A stretch of 64,000 nt of DNA, from NCBI RefSeq assembly GCF_002115785.1, contig NZ_JFJY01000007.1, positions 226,024-290,023 on the forward strand. The letters run 5' to 3'. The translations under genes were made by a program, and so were the position numbers. Below are positions 50,838 to 61,782 of this stretch, piece after piece. This DNA comes from Thalassospira sp. MCCC 1A03138 (GTDB taxonomy: Bacteria > Pseudomonadota > Alphaproteobacteria > Rhodospirillales > Thalassospiraceae). Every line of letters begins with the position of its first letter. Within the stretch, counting starts at the first letter, position 1. The notes under the pieces were generated by a model, which saw only the letters and a program-made list of their open reading frames with translations, was not told the origin of the DNA and did no database searches.

Positions 50838-52055
50838 TTATTCGGCGGCAATCGCCATCTGATCCCCATCAAGCGCCTGTTCAAGATCGGCAAGAATATC
50901 GTCGATGCTTTCAAGACCCGCCGACAGACGGATCAGGCCATCGGTGATCTGATACTCGGCGCGTTCTTCGGGCGTATAGGTCGAATGGGTCATCGATGCC
51001 GGGTGCTGGATCAGGGTTTCGGCATCGCCAAGGCTGACCGCGCGCGTGATCATGTTAAGACCGTTCATCAGCTTGCGGCCCTCTTCGATCCCGCCTTTAA
51101 GTTCAAACGCGATCATGCCGCCAAAGCGGGCCATCTGCTTTTTCGCCAGTTCATATTGCGCAAAGCTTTCAAGACCGGGATAGAAAACCTTTTCGACCTT
51201 CGGATGGTTTTCAAGGAAGGCCGCGATTTTTTCCGCATTATCGCAATGGCGTTCCATACGAAGTTCAAGCGTCTTGAGCCCCCGCATCACCAGATTGGCA
51301 TCCTGCGGCGACAGGACCGCACCGGTCATGTCTTTCAGGCCGACAAGACGGACCTGTTCAAGGTCTTCCGCACGGCCAATCACCGCACCGGCCATCAGAT
51401 CCCCATGACCGCCCAGATATTTGGTCGCCGAATGCACGACAATATCGGCACCCAGTTCAATCGGGCGCTGCAGATACGGCGTGCAATAGGTGTTATCCAC
51501 CACGACCTTCGCACCATGCTTATGCGCGATGTCGGAAATGGCTTCGATATCGACCAGACGCATGTTCGGGTTGGCCGGGGTTTCGAAATAAACGATCTTG
51601 GTTTTGTCCGAGATCGCCTTTTCAAGTTCCTTCGGATCGGTCAGGTCAACATGGGTATGCTTGATCCCGAATTTTTCCAGCCCGTGACGGAAATAGGCGA
51701 ATGTGCAGCCATAAAGCGTGCGATCCACAATGATCTCGTCACCCGGCGCAATGAATGTCCAGAAGACCGACGTAATCGCCCCCATGCCCGATGCGGTTGC
51801 AAGGGCGGCTTCACCACCCTCAAGCACCGCCAGACGGCTTTCAAGAAGGGCCAGCGTCGGGTTGGCAATACGCGAATAGATAAAGCCCTGCTCTTCACCG
51901 GCAAACATCCGCCCGCCCTGCTCTGCGGTTTCAAATGCAAAGGTGGAGCTCATGTAAACCGGCGGGTTCAGCGCGCCATTATGGCTTTGCGGATCATAAC
52001 CATGATGGATGGCGCGGGTGGCAAAACCGGATTTGGTGTGACGCGGATCAGACAT
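50838..52055 (-). CDS. mdeA: L-methionine gamma-lyase
   Basis: A 405-residue PLP enzyme that splits methionine into methanethiol, ammonia and 2-ketobutyrate. C117 in DRTLYGCTFAYF corresponds to the Cys116 that marks methionine gamma-lyases within the cystathionine lyase family, with the catalytic Tyr two residues before. The PLP lysine is in VVHSATKYLGGHGD (about K212). SRIANPTLALLE and NTYCTPYLQRP are family features. ATG 52055 has GGGAGCC upstream. Divergent from phhR; the shared region has TyrR-type boxes. mdeB follows on the same strand after 650 bp of structured DNA. A cystathionine gamma-lyase role is less likely because of the Cys. Confidence 0.92.
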   Translation of the reverse strand: MSDPRHTKSGFATRAIHHGYDPQSHNGALNPPVYMSSTFAFETAEQGGRMFAGEEQGFIYSRIANPTLALLESRLAVLEGGEAALATASGMGAITSVFWTFIAPGDEIIVDRTLYGCTFAYFRHGLEKFGIKHTHVDLTDPKELEKAISDKTKIVYFETPANPNMRLVDIEAISDIAHKHGAKVVVDNTYCTPYLQRPIELGADIVVHSATKYLGGHGDLMAGAVIGRAEDLEQVRLVGLKDMTGAVLSPQDANLVMRGLKTLELRMERHCDNAEKIAAFLENHPKVEKVFYPGLESFAQYELAKKQMARFGGMIAFELKGGIEEGRKLMNGLNMITRAVSLGDAETLIQHPASMTHSTYTPEERAEYQITDGLIRLSAGLESIDDILADLEQALDGDQMAIAAE

Positions 52056-52163
52056 GAAAGGCTCCCGTTATCTAAAGTGTTCTGCCGTCATCTCCGCAAG
52101 GCCCATGCCAGAATTGAAAACCCCTGTATTTCAATTACTTAGCGCCACAGCCCTTAGATCAGC

Positions 52164-52181
52164 TGTAAACTTAAGTTTACA
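52164..52181. promoter_or_regulatory. Perfect TyrR/PhhR box between mdeA and phhR
   Basis: TGTAAACTTAAGTTTACA is a perfect 18-bp palindrome and matches the TyrR/PhhR consensus TGTAAA-N6-TTTACA exactly. It lies 109 bases upstream of mdeA and 98 upstream of phhR, next to the gene for a TyrR-type protein, so it is very likely its strong operator. Confidence 0.88.
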
Positions 52182-52239
52182 AACACCTTCACCAACCGCG
52201 ACATTCCACCAAAACCACTGGAAAACAGCCCCTTACGAC

Positions 52240-52276
52240 TGTATAGTTTTCGTTACAGTGTAAACATTTCGGTACA
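52240..52276. promoter_or_regulatory. Two weaker TyrR-like boxes just before phhR
   Basis: TGTATAGTTTTCGTTACA (52240-52257) and TGTAAACATTTCGGTACA (52259-52276) lie in tandem, one base apart. Each keeps most of the TGTAAA-N6-TTTACA pattern. The second ends three bases from the phhR ATG. Weak boxes beside a strong one fit cooperative binding and autorepression, as known for TyrR. Confidence 0.65.
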
Positions 52277-52279
52277 GCC

Positions 52280-53890
52280 ATGCGTTTTGAAATCACCGGG
52301 GAAAACAGGGTCGGCATCACGCGGGACGTCGTCAATGTGCTGGCGGATTTCAAACTCGATATCCGCGCCTTTGAGGTCACGACCCACCATATCTTTGCCG
52401 ATATCCCGGCAATCCGGCCGGAACGTTTTCCGTTGCTGGCTCATCGTTTGATGCAGCTACCCGGCATTGAGGACGTCAAACCGATTGACCGTCTGCCAAC
52501 CGAACGCCGGCGCGCCCAATTGCACGCAACCCTTGCCGCCCTTGGCGATCCGGTGATCGCGGTGGATGCCAACGGCCTGATCGCACAGGCCAATCCCGCC
52601 GCCCAGAACATCGCAGGCTCCCCCGATGCCCCGCTGCGTGATCGGCCCCTGGCCGATTTCCTGACCGACCCGGATATTGATGACCTGCGCCAAAGCCATT
52701 TCCGCCTGCCGGAACGCGAAGTCACACTGGGCGGGCAAACCTATCTGCTACAGGTCGAACCGATCGGCCATGTCGATGACGGCACCGATGCCGCCGATGA
52801 TGAACCGTGGGGCGGGGTCATGGTGTTTCACCGCGCCGCACGCCTTGGCCGCGTCATGACCGCCCTTCAGGACCGCAGCCACACCGGATTTGACGACATC
52901 ATCGGCCAAAGCAAGGTACTGGCACGGGTAAAGGCACAGGCAAAACGCCTGGCATCGGTCGACGCCCCGCTTCTGATCCTGGGCGAAACCGGCACGGGGA
53001 AGGAACTTTTTGCCCGCGCCTGCCACCGTGCGAGCAACCGCGCCGATCAGCCGTTTCTCGCACTTAACTGTGCCGCCATGCCCGAAGGACTGGCCGAAAG
53101 CGAACTGTTTGGCTATGCCGCCGGGGCCTTCACCAGTGCGCGTCGCGGTGGCAAGCCGGGGCTTCTGGAACTGGCCGATGGCGGCACATTGTTTCTCGAT
53201 GAAATCGGCGAACTGACACCGTATTTACAGGCCAAGCTTCTGCGCGTGTTGCAGGATGGCCGGTTCCGGCGCGTCGGTGGCACGGATGAAATTGCGGTTG
53301 ATGTCCGCATCATCAGTGCGACCAACCGCGACCTTGAAACCATGTCGCATGACGGCACATTCCGCGAAGACCTTTATTTCCGCCTCAACGTCCTTGGCAT
53401 CACCCTGCCACCCTTGCGCGACCGGCGCGAAGATATTGCCGAACTGGCGCTTTATTTCGTCACCCGCACCGCCCAGCAAACCGAACGCCCCACACCCCAT
53501 ATCGCAAGGGACGCCCTGTCCTGGCTTGCCAGCCACGATTGGCCCGGCAATGTGCGCGAACTGGAAAACACCCTTTTCCGGGCGGTCGCCCTGCTGGATG
53601 GCGATATCCTGACCGCACGCGACCTGACCACCACCGCAAGCAACCCGCCCGCCACGGCCACCGATGAAACCGCAACATCCCGCGATCCCGCAACCACTGC
53701 CCTCGCAACCGACCCGATCAATGCCGCCATCGCCCAAGGAAGCCTTGCCGAGGGGATGGACATGCTCGAACGTGAAATGCTGATGCGCCTTTACCCGGAT
53801 TATCCAAGCTCGCGGAAGCTTGCCGAACGGCTTGGAATCTCGCACACTGCGATTGCCCGCAAGCTTCGCAAATATGGCATTTCCGGTTGA
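52280..53890 (+). CDS. phhR: TyrR/PhhR-type sigma54-family regulator (ACT-PAS-AAA-HTH)
   Basis: A 536-residue regulator of aromatic amino acid metabolism. N-terminal ACT domain (MRFEITGENRVGITRDVV), PAS domain (about 76-160), AAA+ domain (about 208-430) with Walker A GETGTGKELFA, Walker B LFLDEIGEL and a C-terminal Fis-type HTH (SSRKLAERLGISHTAIARKL). A linker of about 50 residues rich in Thr/Ala sits before the HTH. The sigma54-contact loop reads GAFTSA rather than GAFTGA; E. coli TyrR lost this loop, while Pseudomonas PhhR has a variant, so sigma54 use is uncertain. Likely effectors are phenylalanine and tyrosine. Targets probably include mdeA, itself and perhaps phhA. Confidence 0.9.
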   Translation: MRFEITGENRVGITRDVVNVLADFKLDIRAFEVTTHHIFADIPAIRPERFPLLAHRLMQLPGIEDVKPIDRLPTERRRAQLHATLAALGDPVIAVDANGLIAQANPAAQNIAGSPDAPLRDRPLADFLTDPDIDDLRQSHFRLPEREVTLGGQTYLLQVEPIGHVDDGTDAADDEPWGGVMVFHRAARLGRVMTALQDRSHTGFDDIIGQSKVLARVKAQAKRLASVDAPLLILGETGTGKELFARACHRASNRADQPFLALNCAAMPEGLAESELFGYAAGAFTSARRGGKPGLLELADGGTLFLDEIGELTPYLQAKLLRVLQDGRFRRVGGTDEIAVDVRIISATNRDLETMSHDGTFREDLYFRLNVLGITLPPLRDRREDIAELALYFVTRTAQQTERPTPHIARDALSWLASHDWPGNVRELENTLFRAVALLDGDILTARDLTTTASNPPATATDETATSRDPATTALATDPINAAIAQGSLAEGMDMLEREMLMRLYPDYPSSRKLAERLGISHTAIARKLRKYGISG

Positions 53891-53971
53891 TCTTGCCTCC
53901 CATGTTGCATTGCGGCATGATCCACCTAACTTAACAAGAGGAACAACTCCTCACCCACAGGGAGAAACATC

Positions 53972-54757
53972 ATGCTGACAGGCAAATGCGCACTTGTTAC
54001 CGGATCCACCAGCGGCATCGGTCTTGCGATGGCCAAGGCCCTTGCAGGGGCCGGGGCGGATGTCATGCTCAACGGCTTTGGCGACAAGGACGAAATCGAG
54101 GCCACCCGCAAATCGCTTGAAACCGAGTTTGGCGTGACCGCGCATTACAACGGCGCGGACCTCTCCAAACCCGACCAGATCGAAGCGATGATGAAAGATG
54201 CCGCCGCAAAATTCGGTGGCGGTGCCGATATCCTGATCAACAATGCCGGCATCCAATACACCGCCCTGATCGAAGATTTCCCGCCGGAAAAATGGGATGC
54301 GATCATCGCGATCAACCTGACCTCGGCCTTTCACACGACGCGCTTTGCCCTGCCGAACATGAAAAAGAAAAACTGGGGCCGGATCATCAATACCGCCTCC
54401 GCGCACGGTCTGGTCGCATCGGTCCAGAAGGCCGCCTATGTCGCGGCCAAGCACGGCATCATGGGCCTGACCAAGGTCACAGCCCTTGAAACCGCCGAAA
54501 GCGGCATCACCGCCAATTCAATCTGTCCGGGCTGGGTCCGCACCGAACTGGTCGAACGCCAGATCGAAGCCAAGGCCAAGGAAGGCGGCATTTCCGTCGA
54601 GCAGGCCGCAACCAATCTGGTCTCGGACAAACACCCGTCCAAACAGTTCGTCACCCCCGAACAGATCGGCCAGACCGCCCTGTTCCTGTGCTCGGACGCC
54701 GCATCACAGATGACCGGTACGCATATGTCGGTTGATGGTGGCTGGACGGCGCAGTAA
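53972..54757 (+). CDS. bdhA: D-3-hydroxybutyrate dehydrogenase
   Basis: A 261-residue SDR that oxidises 3-hydroxybutyrate to acetoacetate with NAD+, in polyhydroxybutyrate and ketone-body use. TGSTSGIGLAMAKAL (cofactor), NNAGIQYTALIEDFP, NTASAHGLVAS with the catalytic Ser, and YVAAKHG with Tyr and Lys are typical of BdhA, as is CPGWVRTELVERQI and the C-terminal THMSVDGGWTAQ. GGGAGAAACATC precedes ATG. Not clearly linked to its neighbours. A bidirectional terminator follows. Confidence 0.94.
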   Translation: MLTGKCALVTGSTSGIGLAMAKALAGAGADVMLNGFGDKDEIEATRKSLETEFGVTAHYNGADLSKPDQIEAMMKDAAAKFGGGADILINNAGIQYTALIEDFPPEKWDAIIAINLTSAFHTTRFALPNMKKKNWGRIINTASAHGLVASVQKAAYVAAKHGIMGLTKVTALETAESGITANSICPGWVRTELVERQIEAKAKEGGISVEQAATNLVSDKHPSKQFVTPEQIGQTALFLCSDAASQMTGTHMSVDGGWTAQ

Positions 54758-54792
54758 GCCACCCTTCAACCTGCCCAAAGCGACGTAAAACA

Positions 54793-54823
54793 AAAAGGTG
54801 CAGGTCAAATGCCTGCACCTTTT
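54793..54823. terminator. Terminator between bdhA and the lipoprotein gene
   Basis: AAAAGGTGCAGG (54793-54804) and CCTGCACCTTTT (54812-54823), 12 bp perfect, 7-base loop, A/T-rich on both sides. Confidence 0.88.
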
Positions 54824-54862
54824 CTTTTCGAATAACTAAAACCTTATTTGGCAACGGCACGA

Positions 54863-56125
54863 TCATTCATAGGCCGAGACCACAGCCGAAATCACCTTTT
54901 TCAGGTCGCTCGAACCCGGCAGGACATCTGTGCCAAGCAACGAGGCAAAGCTTTTGCAGGTGGTTACACTTGCCCCTTCCGCAGCCGCCTCCACAAACGC
55001 ATTTGATCCCGCCATTTCAGAAACAAGGAACCGATTGATCCGGTTACTTTTCTCGATTGTCAGGGCGTAGTTCGCAGGCCCGCTGCTCGCGTAATTGCGA
55101 TTGTCCACCCAGTTGTGGAAGGCCAGATTACGATCCGGGACATAACTTGAATGTGTCGCCATAACCTTGCCATCAACCAGATATTGAACAGCGTCTTCGC
55201 GCCATTCGATGGTGTAATCATGCCAGTCATAGATGCTTGCGACTTCTGGCTCCAGAGCCGTGACGCAGAACCCCGCCGCATCTGAATCCCCACCCTTGAC
55301 CGTCATCATCCAGACGGTGTTGTCAAATTCCGGATCGCTGCTGGCGTCGGGGTTTTTCAAGGTGGTGATTTCCATGAACCAGGCAAATTGCATGACAAGC
55401 GGGTTCATGGTGGTGTTCCAATAACCCCAGCCGCGGCTGCCGCCATCAGTGCCGGTGACCTTGATGCGCATGTCAAGGCGGCTTGCTGTCTGTTCATTGG
55501 CGACATAGGGGTTATTGAACCCGACATCGCGATACCATTTCCAATCCGCTTCCTTATCGGCAATCAGGGCAAGATAGTTATGGGCAATGTCGGCTGTTGT
55601 CGTTGTATTCCAGCCATCCTTCGCGTAGGGGGCCGGATAAGCGGTGCTGGAACCCTCCCGATATGGATAGGGCATATGGCAATATTTCGTGATTCCCGCA
55701 TGCAATTCCGTCGGCGACACAAAGGAAATCGACTGCAGCAATGGGTTTACCGGATCCAGCAACCGATCATAGGGCTGCTTTGCAGGATGCCCCGGCCCCT
55801 GACGCACACATGAATTGTTATACATTTCCGCATTGATATAGGGCGCATTCTGCCCGGCTGGTGGGGCATAAATAGGTGCGGTCAACTTGACACAGGGCGC
55901 GTCCGCCGTGCAGCCATCTACCGGGGCGTTGACATCAACATGGTTAAACGCATGAACGCCCACCGCGTCCTCCCGCCAGAACCACGTATTGAATTTTTCA
56001 TTGAGCGGCGATGTCGTGGGATAACTGTAATCATCAACGTAAACTTGCTGCCAAGTCTGACAGCCCGAAAGAAATCCAAGGGCCAATAATACCCCGGCAA
56101 CACTTATCTTCGCACAACTTCCCAT
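54863..56125 (-). CDS. Lipoprotein with GH16/concanavalin-like fold
   Basis: A 420-residue lipoprotein: MGSCAKISVAGVLLALGFLSGC is a lipoprotein signal with lipobox LSGC. The domain pattern resembles GH16 beta-jelly rolls: FNTWFWREDAVG at the start, FAWFMEITTL in the middle, and DWHDYTIEWREDAVQYLVDGKV near residue 305, the usual late GH16 stretch. I cannot see the ExDxxE catalytic motif clearly, so it may be a divergent enzyme or a carbohydrate-binding protein. ATG 56125 has GGGGGAT seven bases upstream; the TTG upstream is not used. It stands alone. Confidence 0.75.
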   Translation of the reverse strand: MGSCAKISVAGVLLALGFLSGCQTWQQVYVDDYSYPTTSPLNEKFNTWFWREDAVGVHAFNHVDVNAPVDGCTADAPCVKLTAPIYAPPAGQNAPYINAEMYNNSCVRQGPGHPAKQPYDRLLDPVNPLLQSISFVSPTELHAGITKYCHMPYPYREGSSTAYPAPYAKDGWNTTTTADIAHNYLALIADKEADWKWYRDVGFNNPYVANEQTASRLDMRIKVTGTDGGSRGWGYWNTTMNPLVMQFAWFMEITTLKNPDASSDPEFDNTVWMMTVKGGDSDAAGFCVTALEPEVASIYDWHDYTIEWREDAVQYLVDGKVMATHSSYVPDRNLAFHNWVDNRNYASSGPANYALTIEKSNRINRFLVSEMAGSNAFVEAAAEGASVTTCKSFASLLGTDVLPGSSDLKKVISAVVSAYE

Positions 56126-56245
56126 TAAAACATCCCCCAAGACCGATTTTGGTGAAGCAAACCATCACCTTGATCGCGCCAGAGTTGCATCTTTTAAATA
56201 TTAGGTAAATGTATTTATTCTCGCAAAACGCGAAACAACAATGCC

Positions 56246-58347
<2,102 letters not shown>

Positions 58348-58371
58348 GACTATCTGGCTTCATACGAAAAT

Positions 58372-58404
58372 CCCGTCTTGCCGGTAAAATTCCGGCAAGG
58401 CGGG
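58372..58404 (+). other. Stem-loop between adhC and fghA
   Basis: CCCGTCTTGCCGG (58372-58384) and CCGGCAAGGCGGG (58392-58404) form a 13-bp stem with one G-T pair and a 7-base loop. There is no U-tract; it may stabilise or process the transcript. Confidence 0.55.
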
Positions 58405-58420
58405 CGAACGGGAGAATAAA

Positions 58421-59278
58421 ATGGGCATTGAAAATTCGTCCAGCAACAAGGTGTTTGGCGGTTGGCACAAACAATATACCCATCGGTCCGATGTGCTGGG
58501 CTGTGATATGCGGTTTGCCATCTTCCTGCCGCGTCAGGCGGGCAAGGGCAACCGTGTGCCGGTGATGTACTGGCTATCGGGACTGACCTGCACGGATGAA
58601 AACTTCATGCAGAAGGCCGGCGCGTTTCGCATCGCAAGCGAACTTGGCATTGCCATCGTCGCCCCCGACACCAGCCCGCGCGGCGACCATGTGCCCGATG
58701 ACGAAGAAGAAGCCTATGATTTCGGCAAGGGGGCCGGTTTTTACGTCAACGCGACGCAGGAACCGTGGGCACGCAATTACCGCATGTATGATTACGTGAC
58801 CAAAGAACTTCCGGCCCTTGTCCGCGATCATTTCCCGATTTCCGATGATGCGGTGATTTCCGGCCATTCGATGGGCGGGCACGGTGCGCTGATGATTGCG
58901 CTTAAAAATCCGGGCATGTTCAAATCCGTGACGGCCTTTTCCCCGATTTCAAACCCGATCAATTGCCCGTGGGGCCAGAAGGCGCTTGGCAATTATCTCG
59001 GTGATGACAAATCCGTCTGGAAACAGTGGGACAGCTCGGAACTGATGAAGGCCGCCACCGCCAGGGATATGCAAACCCCCGCCCTTGTCGATCAGGGCGA
59101 TGCCGATGGCTTCCTTGCCGAACAGCTTAAACCCGATACGCTTTTTGCCGCGGCAAGCCACGCCGGTTATCCGCTGAACCTGCGCATGCAGGAAGGCTAC
59201 GACCACAGCTATTACTTCATCGCGAGCTTTATCGAAGACCATCTGCGTTTCCACGCATGGCATCTTGGTATCGCCTGA
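58421..59278 (+). CDS. fghA: S-formylglutathione hydrolase
   Basis: A 285-residue serine esterase of the alpha/beta hydrolase fold that releases formate and glutathione. The nucleophile is in [10 protein letters not shown], with Asp in QGDADGFL and His in GYDHSYYF, spaced as in FrmB/esterase D. The start [21 protein letters not shown] is typical. ATG 58421 has GGGAGAAT upstream. Co-transcribed with adhC. Confidence 0.96.
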   Translation: MGIENSSSNKVFGGWHKQYTHRSDVLGCDMRFAIFLPRQAGKGNRVPVMYWLSGLTCTDENFMQKAGAFRIASELGIAIVAPDTSPRGDHVPDDEEEAYDFGKGAGFYVNATQEPWARNYRMYDYVTKELPALVRDHFPISDDAVISGHSMGGHGALMIALKNPGMFKSVTAFSPISNPINCPWGQKALGNYLGDDKSVWKQWDSSELMKAATARDMQTPALVDQGDADGFLAEQLKPDTLFAAASHAGYPLNLRMQEGYDHSYYFIASFIEDHLRFHAWHLGIA

Positions 59279-59320
59279 GATCAGCTAACCGCATCAGAAC
59301 CCGCACCCAAGCGGTTTTCA

Positions 59321-59364
59321 CCCGGCACGCGCCTCGTCCCTGTAGGCGTGCCGGGTCTTTTTTT
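59321..59364 (+). terminator. Rho-independent terminator after fghA
   Basis: ACCCGGCACGC (59321-59331) and GCGTGCCGGGT (59347-59357), 11 bp perfect, followed by a T-run of seven after a C. Confidence 0.92.
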
Positions 59365-59381
59365 GAAGATACGGGATTGGA

Positions 59382-59984
59382 TCAATCCGGGTCAAAGCTG
59401 CGCGCATCAATGGCATCGGCCACGTCATCCGCCGTTTTAAGCGTGCGAATGATCAACGGCACCACAAGCGCCAGCACCGATTTATCAAGCCCGCGCGCGC
59501 GTTGCGCATCGCGGATTTCATGACCGATTTGCGCAATCACCGGGATAAAGCGCAGCACCATCGAAAAGGCCAGACTGACCTTTTCCGGGTTAACCCCAAA
59601 CCGCGCCAGCGGCTTCATCGCTCGCTCCAGCGCGGCCAGCATGTCGGATGTTCTGGTCGTCAGGGTCACAAGCCCGGCGAAGCTAACAATCGCGGCCAGC
59701 CGGAAAATCACCACAAGCCCCGCCTGCCAGTCATTGAGCCAAAGCTGCACGGCAAAGAACAGCGCCAGCAGCCACAATATCGGCCTGATCTGCGCCCAAA
59801 GGATGCGGGGGCCAAAACCCGAAGCCGGATACAGGATAAAAACCGTCACCAGCAGCACCGCCAGAACCGGCCAGTCAGGGATCAGAAAAACACCGGTCCC
59901 CAGCAGCACAAGGGCCAGCACCTTTAACCCGGCTGCCGCCCGGTGCAGGGCGGAATTGCCATCGATGTAAAGTCCGGCAATCAC
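59382..59984 (-). CDS. bioN: Energy-coupling factor transmembrane protein BioN
   Basis: A 200-residue EcfT-type membrane protein of the biotin transporter BioMNY. It has about five hydrophobic segments, and two coupling-type helices with Ala-Arg-Gly motifs (the C-terminal one in [13 protein letters not shown]). It overlaps the bioM end by 4 bases. In group I ECF transporters BioN joins the BioM ATPase to BioY. Confidence 0.9.
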   Translation of the reverse strand: MIAGLYIDGNSALHRAAAGLKVLALVLLGTGVFLIPDWPVLAVLLVTVFILYPASGFGPRILWAQIRPILWLLALFFAVQLWLNDWQAGLVVIFRLAAIVSFAGLVTLTTRTSDMLAALERAMKPLARFGVNPEKVSLAFSMVLRFIPVIAQIGHEIRDAQRARGLDKSVLALVVPLIIRTLKTADDVADAIDARSFDPD

Positions 59985-60655
59985 GCCATCATCTCCCGAT
60001 AGCGGGGAATGGCGATCGCCGGGACATCGTCACAGGCGATGCGGCCATTTTCAAACACCAGCACCCGGTCATAACCGGCAATCAGATCAAGATCATGGGA
60101 AACGGTGATGACGGTCTGATCCAGCTCGGCAATCGCGCGTTCAACCCGGTTGCGATTGCGCAGGTCAAGCAAGGTGGTCGGCTCATCAAAGATGACGTAA
60201 CGCGGCGCCATCACCAGCACACCGGAAATCGCCAGAAGCTGTTTCTGGCCCCCGCTTAACAAATGACTGGGATGATTGCGAAATTCCGACAGGCCATATC
60301 GCGCAAGAACCTCGTCAATACGACGGTCAATCTCGTCCTTTGGCAGCTTAAGCGCCTTCAGGCCAAAGGCGATGTCTTCCTCGACCACCGGATAGACGAT
60401 CTGGTTATCCGGGTTCTGAAAAACAAAACCGACATGACGGCGCAGTTTGCGCCCGTCCTTGGCGGCATCGAAATCATCGACACGCACAGTCCCCGACGAT
60501 GCCACCTGAAGCCCGTTCAGAAGCCGGACAAACGTGCTTTTGCCCGATCCGTTGGCCCCGACGATCCCGATCCGCTTTTCGGAAAGTGACAGTGAAATAT
60601 CGTCAAGCACGCGACGCTGATCAAATTCCACGGTGACATTTTCAAGCGTGATCAT
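59981..60655 (-). CDS. bioM: Energy-coupling factor ATP-binding protein BioM
   Basis: A 224-residue ATPase. Walker [11 protein letters not shown]-loop [10 protein letters not shown], signature [10 protein letters not shown], Walker [12 protein letters not shown] and switch VSHDLD are intact. The start at 60655 (MITLENV) is preferred over the TTG 60670. It follows bioY by 74 bases that hold a hairpin. Confidence 0.93.
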   Translation of the reverse strand: MITLENVTVEFDQRRVLDDISLSLSEKRIGIVGANGSGKSTFVRLLNGLQVASSGTVRVDDFDAAKDGRKLRRHVGFVFQNPDNQIVYPVVEEDIAFGLKALKLPKDEIDRRIDEVLARYGLSEFRNHPSHLLSGGQKQLLAISGVLVMAPRYVIFDEPTTLLDLRNRNRVERAIAELDQTVITVSHDLDLIAGYDRVLVFENGRIACDDVPAIAIPRYREMMA

Positions 60656-60696
60656 CGGCACCCGGCGCAAAATTTCAGACAGGGAACAACAGCAAA

Positions 60697-60720
60697 AGGC
60701 GCGATCTGATGACCGCGCCT
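60697..60720 (-). terminator. Hairpin between bioY and bioM (attenuator-like)
   Basis: AGGCGCG (60697-60703) and CGCGCCT (60714-60720) pair; on the minus strand the stem is followed by TTTT. As an incomplete terminator it could give more BioY than BioM and BioN. Confidence 0.6.
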
Positions 60721-60729
60721 CATCAAAAC

Positions 60730-61278
60730 CTAGCGTGCCCTGGAAATCAAGGGATAGGCACGGCGCACGGCAAGGCAGGCCGCCGTCGCAATCGCAACCT
60801 TGATCACATCGCCAATCAGGAACGGTGCGGCCCCGACGGTCGCCTGCCAGTAACTGACATCAACAACGATGCTGACCCAAAGATTGCCAATCGCATACAG
60901 AACAACAATCCCGCCAACCGCAATCGACAATGCCGCGTTAAAGATATGCAGGCTGTCCCAGAATTTTTCAATCAGCAGGCCGATCACAAAGGCCGAAATC
61001 ACCCAGCCAACGATAAAGCCGCCCGTCGCCCCCAGAAAAACGCCAAAACCACCGCGACCACCCGACAAAAGCGGCAGGCCAAGCGCAACCAGCACAACAA
61101 ACAGCAGGATCGAAAGCCCGCCACGACGCGCCCCCAAAATCGCCCCGGCCAGCATCGGCCCCAATGATTGCGCGGTCACCGGCACGCCGGTAATCGGCAG
61201 GGTGATGGGTGGAAACAGCCCAAACACAGCGGTCACAGCCGCGAATAGCGCGATATAGACGATATCTTTGGTGTTCAT
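60730..61278 (-). CDS. bioY: Biotin transporter substrate-binding subunit BioY
   Basis: A 182-residue S component with six helices. [20 protein letters not shown] at the start, [20 protein letters not shown] and [15 protein letters not shown] are BioY features. The start 61278 has AAGGAAGGAT upstream. The order bioY-bioM-bioN is typical of alphaproteobacteria. No BioR operator (TTATAGATAA-like) was found in the 150 bp upstream. Confidence 0.95.
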   Translation of the reverse strand: MNTKDIVYIALFAAVTAVFGLFPPITLPITGVPVTAQSLGPMLAGAILGARRGGLSILLFVVLVALGLPLLSGGRGGFGVFLGATGGFIVGWVISAFVIGLLIEKFWDSLHIFNAALSIAVGGIVVLYAIGNLWVSIVVDVSYWQATVGAAPFLIGDVIKVAIATAACLAVRRAYPLISRAR

Positions 61279-61422
61279 GATTTTACGATCCTTCCTTCCC
61301 GTTCTCCCCGGCGAAGGGATAGCGCCAAAACCGCAGACCGCCAAGCAAAATGACGCTTCATTCCCATCAGGACAGGATCAGCATCGCCTGATAGGTTTTC
61401 GGTTTCAGAAACTTGTCGCGGA

Positions 61423-61782
61423 TTAATCGCTGCTTTGTTCGGCAAAGGATTTAAGCCGCATCAGCGCAGAATCCCAGCGCCCCGCAACATGGTCAAGCCA
61501 CGCACGTGCAAGGGCCAACCGATCCGGGCAAAAAGCATATCGGCTTTCGCGGCCGATCCGATGACTTTCAACCAGCCCCGCCATCTCAAGCACGCGCAAA
61601 TGTTTCGTCACCGCCTGCCGGGTCATGTCCGCATCATTGGAAAGCGATGCGATTGACCGTGCCTGCCCATCCGATAGCCGATCAAAAATCGCCAGTCGGG
61701 TCGGATCGCCCAAAGCGGCAAAGATTTCGGCAAAACCCGGATCACCACCAGATCCCGGCATGTGATTTTCAGTTTTCGACAT
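61423..61782 (-). CDS. ArsR family transcriptional regulator
   Basis: A 119-residue winged-helix protein: FAEIFAALGDPTRLAIFDRL and MTRQAVTKHLRVLEMAGLV are the ArsR HTH. There is no metal-binding Cys pair, so it likely senses something else. ATG 61782 overlaps the end of the AHSA1 gene by 14 bases. ArsR plus SRPBCC/AHSA1 gene pairs are common in alphaproteobacteria, and the regulator normally represses the pair. Confidence 0.92.
   Translation of the reverse strand: MSKTENHMPGSGGDPGFAEIFAALGDPTRLAIFDRLSDGQARSIASLSNDADMTRQAVTKHLRVLEMAGLVESHRIGRESRYAFCPDRLALARAWLDHVAGRWDSALMRLKSFAEQSSD

Noticed and set aside
50379..52142. Plus-strand open frame of 587 codons opposite mdeA
   Set aside because: mdeA on the other strand has full PLP-enzyme motifs. 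The antisense product has no recognisable pattern and would also run through the structured element.
54863..56125. Assignment of the lipoprotein as an active GH16 enzyme
   Set aside because: The fold-like patterns fit, but the ExDxxE catalytic motif could not be located, so only a GH16-like fold is claimed.
61279..61422. BioR operator or biotin-related regulatory site upstream of bioY
   Set aside because: No TTATAGATAA-like sequence or obvious palindrome was found in the region.
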